Assembly (NCBI GenBank): GCA_937981305.1 | Contig: CALJPB010000104.1 | Span: 1 to 8,667, forward strand | Length of the DNA: 8,667 bases | Source: an uncultured Selenomonas sp. | Lineage (GTDB): Bacteria; Bacillota; Negativicutes; Selenomonadales; Selenomonadaceae | Direction: 5' to 3' | Part shown: piece after piece, positions 7,105 through 8,667 of the stretch | How positions within the stretch are numbered: position 1 is the first letter of the stretch | Layout: each line of letters starts with the position of its first letter | Position numbers and translations under genes: made by a program | Notes under the pieces: generated by a model | What the model saw: only the letters and a program-made list of their open reading frames with translations | What the model was told of the DNA's origin: nothing | The model's database searches: none

Positions 7105-7131
7105 ATTATCGGTGGGGGAGGTTTCATCTTA
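7105..7131 (-). promoter_or_regulatory. Sigma-28 (FliA/SigD)-type promoter for the coiled-coil gene
   Basis: On the minus strand TAAG (7131-7128) is followed after exactly 15 bases by CCGATAAT (7112-7105). The known flagellar consensus is TAAA-N15-GCCGATAA (E. coli) or CCGATAT (B. subtilis), so the -10 half is nearly perfect and the -35 half has one mismatch. Transcription would start near 7098, leaving about 36 bases before the ATG at 7062. No good TTGACA-type alternative was seen. Confidence 0.6.
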
Positions 7132-7264
7132 AAGAAGCACTGATCAATTCAGCTTGCATCTCTTGGCGTGTTTTTGCACGAACTGTGGCCTCGATTCTCC
7201 ATCGTGAATTGTGCTATGAGAGATGCCCCCGTGTAGGTAATCGAGCAGTCGGCATAAAGAGAAT
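7132..7264. other. Intergenic stretch with complementary segments, no gene recognised
   Basis: No convincing gene lies here. Several short complementary pairs are present: CAATTCA (7145-7151) with TGAATTG (7205-7211), GCATCTCT (7156-7163) with AGAGATGC (7219-7226), and CGTG/CACG around a six-base loop at 7167-7180. On the minus strand there is an open stretch of 29 codons from 7214 to a TGA at 7124, rich in Arg, Glu, Gln and Ala (it includes RWRIEATVRAKTRQ), which could be the tail of a decayed gene, but it has no start codon or ribosome site. Confidence 0.3.
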
Positions 7265-7292
7265 GTAAAAGGGGCGTATCGTCGCCCCCTTG
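7265..7292 (-). terminator. Rho-independent terminator after the zinc-knuckle membrane protein gene
   Basis: Read leftward, GGGGCG (7288-7283) and CGCCCC (7276-7271) form a six-pair GC stem with a six-base loop, followed by TTTTACATT. It lies about 20 bases after the TAA at 7311-7309. Confidence 0.75.
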
Positions 7293-7308
7293 TTATGGCT
7301 CTATGGCA

Positions 7309-7887
7309 TTACGGCGTAAAGATATGACCGCAGCGCATACAGATAAAGCGCTTTTCCCACGCCGCGACTTTTTTGCGGTATGCCTCCATCTCACGCGCAT
7401 ATTCCTCTTTGCTTGCGCGATTGGCATCGTTCGTATTTTTGCGGTCGTTCCAGAGTTTCCAGATGATGAGGGCGGCGACCAACCATGCGAGCAGATTGCC
7501 CATGCCGGCAAGCCCGGAAATGCGGTAGGCGACAAACTCCAGGATGAACGCCACAATCGGCATCAGGCAGCCGAAGGCAAGACATCCGTTGGTCATTGTA
7601 TTGTGTTCGCGCTGCGACAGCGTCGGCTCCTGCGGCGGTGCGATCTCGCGTGCGAGATCCGTCACGGTGTAGGTCGGGCGCGTGACATTGCCGTATACGG
7701 CAGTTCGCCCCGTTTCCTCCGTCTTGGTTGATCCGTCCGAATAGGTGGTGGTCGTCGTTTCCACATCGTAGCCGACGATCTCCCGATGGGTTGCCGTCCC
7801 CGTCGCGTGTCCCCGCTTGTAGACGAGCGGCACAGATGCCGTGTTGTCACTGCCGCAGTGCGGGCAGGTCAGATGATTGCTTTCCAT
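7309..7887 (-). CDS. Hypothetical membrane protein with split N- and C-terminal zinc knuckles
   Basis: A 192-residue protein not assigned to a named family. CPHC is at residues 8-11 (followed by GSDN) and CMRC at 183-186 (followed by GHIF). These look like the two halves of one zinc ribbon, placed at opposite ends of the chain. Between them are a polar, Thr-rich region (about 35-75), two hydrophobic segments at about 101-123 and 126-146 joined by a short Gly turn, and a charged helix (about 155-182). Both ends would be on the same side of the membrane, so the halves could close one zinc site. The ATG at 7887 is chosen because GGAAGGGG lies 5 bases upstream; the in-frame ATG at 7926 lies at the predicted transcription start and cannot have a ribosome site. 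It is a single-gene unit with its own promoter and terminator. The function is unknown. Confidence 0.82.
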   Translation of the reverse strand: MESNHLTCPHCGSDNTASVPLVYKRGHATGTATHREIVGYDVETTTTTYSDGSTKTEETGRTAVYGNVTRPTYTVTDLAREIAPPQEPTLSQREHNTMTNGCLAFGCLMPIVAFILEFVAYRISGLAGMGNLLAWLVAALIIWKLWNDRKNTNDANRASKEEYAREMEAYRKKVAAWEKRFICMRCGHIFTP

Positions 7888-7928
7888 AGATGCCCCTTCC
7901 CTGTTTGTACAAAAAACGCTGTCCATGT

Positions 7929-7937
7929 ATTATAGCA
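7929..7937 (-). promoter_or_regulatory. Extended -10 promoter for the zinc-knuckle membrane protein gene
   Basis: On the minus strand the sequence reads TGCTATAAT (7937-7929): a perfect TATAAT with the TGn extension. No recognisable -35 lies 16-18 bases upstream, which extended -10 promoters can do without. The start would be near 7922, about 35 bases before the ATG at 7887. Confidence 0.65.
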
Positions 7938-7966
7938 TACAATGTAGATGTTCTGCTGCAATAACA

Positions 7967-8005
7967 AGCGGGTCTGCTTGAAAGATTTTTCCAAGCAGAC
8001 CCGCT
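7967..8005. terminator. Long perfect hairpin after the cysteine-rich peptide gene (likely terminator)
   Basis: AGCGGGTCTGCTTG (7967-7980) and CAAGCAGACCCGCT (7992-8005) form a perfect 14-bp stem with an 11-base loop. It lies 11 bases beyond the TAG of the minus-strand peptide gene. The leftward tail is TTGTTATTG, a modest U-tract, so termination is likely but the unusually long stem may also protect the mRNA end. Confidence 0.7.
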
Positions 8006-8016
8006 CTTTCGCTTGT

Positions 8017-8244
8017 CTAACGTCCGCGTGTACAGCCGCAGCCGCCACGTCCCGCATATCCGCGTTCGCCGCGTGCTGGGGCACGGTCGCCGTCCCAGCA
8101 GTAACCTGAACCATCGCCGTAGCAGTATGCCGTGTTCTGACGCTGCGGCAGCTCGCATGCGCCGTCTTCACAGCCATAGGCGATTGCCTGTGCACCTGTA
8201 GCGAGGATGAGCCCCGCAAATAGTCCTGCAATCATCTTTTTCAT
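8017..8244 (-). CDS. Small secreted cysteine-rich peptide (hypothetical)
   Basis: A 75-residue protein with a clear Sec signal: MKKMIAGLFAGLILATGAQA, with cleavage likely after the AQA at residues 18-20. The mature part is about 55 residues with six cysteines (25, 30, 41, 49, 69, 71) and a Gly/Arg-rich tail (GERGYAGRGGCGCTRGR). An even number of cysteines fits three disulfides, but metal binding is also possible; there is no lipobox. The ATG at 8244 is preferred because GGGAGG (8258-8253) is 8 bases upstream; the in-frame ATG at 8250 is only 2 bases from that site. It is divergent from the DUF134 gene and followed by a long hairpin. No modification enzyme or immunity-like gene is adjacent, so calling it a bacteriocin is not justified. 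Confidence 0.78.
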   Translation of the reverse strand: MKKMIAGLFAGLILATGAQAIAYGCEDGACELPQRQNTAYCYGDGSGYCWDGDRAPARGERGYAGRGGCGCTRGR

Positions 8245-8271
8245 AACCATTTCCTCCCAAAATATAATGGA

Positions 8272-8301
8272 TTCTTACCTCTATTCTATCATACTTGTCA
8301 A
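8272..8301 (-). promoter_or_regulatory. Possible promoter for the cysteine-rich peptide gene
   Basis: On the minus strand TTGACA (8301-8296) is perfect, but the best partner 18 bases on is the weak TAAGAA (8277-8272). The start would be near 8265 with a short leader to the ATG at 8244. TATGAT (8293-8288) is an alternative -10 without a clear -35. Confidence 0.45.
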
Positions 8302-8318
8302 TCTCAAGAAAAATATAA

Positions 8319-8347
8319 TTGACATATGCCGAAAACTTTGATAAGAT
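8319..8347 (+). promoter_or_regulatory. Sigma-A-type promoter for the DUF134 gene
   Basis: TTGACA (8319-8324) and TAAGAT (8342-8347) are spaced by exactly 17 bases. Transcription would begin near 8354, about 26 bases before the ATG at 8380, inside the palindrome described separately. Confidence 0.8.
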
Positions 8348-8352
8348 TATAA

Positions 8353-8366
8353 CTGTCATATGACAG
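8353..8366. promoter_or_regulatory. Perfect 14-bp palindrome at the DUF134 transcription start (candidate operator)
   Basis: CTGTCATATGACAG is a perfect palindrome located 6 bases after the -10 box and 4 bases before the ribosome site. Its central CATATG also occurs at 8323-8328 across the end of the -35 box, 34 bases away. The position is classic for a repressor operator; autoregulation by the downstream HTH protein is one option. Confidence 0.5.
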
Positions 8367-8379
8367 AAATGGAGGAGTT

Positions 8380-8667
8380 ATGCCGCGACCAAAGAGATGC
8401 CGGCGCATCGGCGTTTATCCCGATTTTTGGAGTTTTGCGCCGGAGGATGCGGAGGAGGAGACGGAGGAGTCCGTTGTCCTCCAACTGGATGAGCTTGAGA
8501 CGATCCGACAGATCGACTACGGGCGGCAGACGCAGGAGGAATGTGCCGCCGCGATGGGCGTGTCCCGCGCGACGGTGACGAGTATCTATGAGGCGGCACG
8601 CTACAAGCTCGCGGAGGCAATCATCTGCGGGAAGCGCATCCGCATTGCAGGCGGCGCGTATCGGATC
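8380..8667 (+). CDS. DUF134/UPF0251 family helix-turn-helix protein, C-terminus cut by window edge
   Basis: The first 96 residues of a DUF134 (UPF0251) protein. The family's opening is present: MPRPKRCRRIG at residues 1-11 with Cys7, then the acidic segment EDAEEETEE (22-30), VVLQLDELETIRQIDYG (32-48), and a helix-turn-helix resembling sigma-70 region 4: QTQEECAAAMGVSRATVTSIYEAARYKLAEA at about 50-80. It is therefore probably a DNA-binding protein, but the family has no firmly established target. Family members often carry a C-terminal extension, sometimes with further cysteines; that part lies beyond the window. GGAGGAG at 8371-8377 precedes the ATG closely (4 bases from GGAGG). It is divergent from the secreted cysteine-rich peptide gene, with a palindrome over its start site. 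Confidence 0.9.
   Translation, partial: MPRPKRCRRIGVYPDFWSFAPEDAEEETEESVVLQLDELETIRQIDYGRQTQEECAAAMGVSRATVTSIYEAARYKLAEAIICGKRIRIAGGAYRI

Noticed and set aside
6316..7142. Nine-base inverted repeat (CAGTGCTTC at 6316-6324, GAAGCACTG at 7134-7142) bracketing the coiled-coil gene, as in a mobile element
   Set aside because: Inverted 9-mers are expected many times by chance in 8.7 kb, there is no transposase and no target-site duplication was seen.
8017..8244. Bacteriocin or modified peptide (RiPP) precursor
   Set aside because: It has a Sec signal rather than a leader with a double-Gly motif, and no modification, export or immunity gene is adjacent in the window.

Overview
The window looks like chromosomal DNA from an anaerobic bacterium of the Negativicutes (Selenomonas or a relative). 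This rests on overall impression: moderately high GC, strong AGGAGG-type ribosome sites, near-consensus TTGACA/TATAAT promoters, a lipoprotein-type ABC binding protein, a DUF134 gene and one flagellar-type promoter. The genus is an inference; no rRNA or marker gene is present.

Bases 1-6306 hold one coherent divergent locus. Reading left from the intergenic region at 1937-2117 are a Cys/Met-metabolism PLP enzyme (cystathionine gamma-synthase/gamma-lyase type) and a MalY/PatB-type C-S beta-lyase that runs off the left edge. Reading right are a zinc-site methyltransferase of the UroD superfamily, a lipoprotein amino-acid-binding protein, two HisM-type permeases and a GlnQ-type ATPase, in tight operon spacing and ending at a hairpin at 6269-6306. 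Two near-perfect promoters stand back to back in the intergenic region, with extra copies of an AAAACAT repeat that may be operators. Together the genes suggest import of a sulfur-containing, possibly S-methylated, amino acid, methyl transfer to or from it, and C-S bond processing. The substrate cannot be read from the sequence.

Bases 6325-8270 hold three unrelated small genes on the minus strand. The first encodes a charged coiled-coil protein with a good match to a sigma-28 (flagellar) promoter. The second encodes a membrane protein whose two CxxC knuckles sit at opposite ends of the chain, around a two-helix membrane hairpin. The third encodes a secreted 75-residue peptide with six cysteines. 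Hairpins that look like terminators follow each gene. The right end (8380 onward) is the start of a DUF134/UPF0251 helix-turn-helix protein, cut by the window edge, with a consensus promoter and a perfect 14-bp palindrome at the predicted transcription start.

No tRNA, rRNA, CRISPR array, riboswitch or intact mobile element was seen. The best candidates for something new are the methyltransferase/transporter/C-S-lyase locus as a functional unit, the sigma-28-type coiled-coil gene, and the split zinc-knuckle membrane protein.
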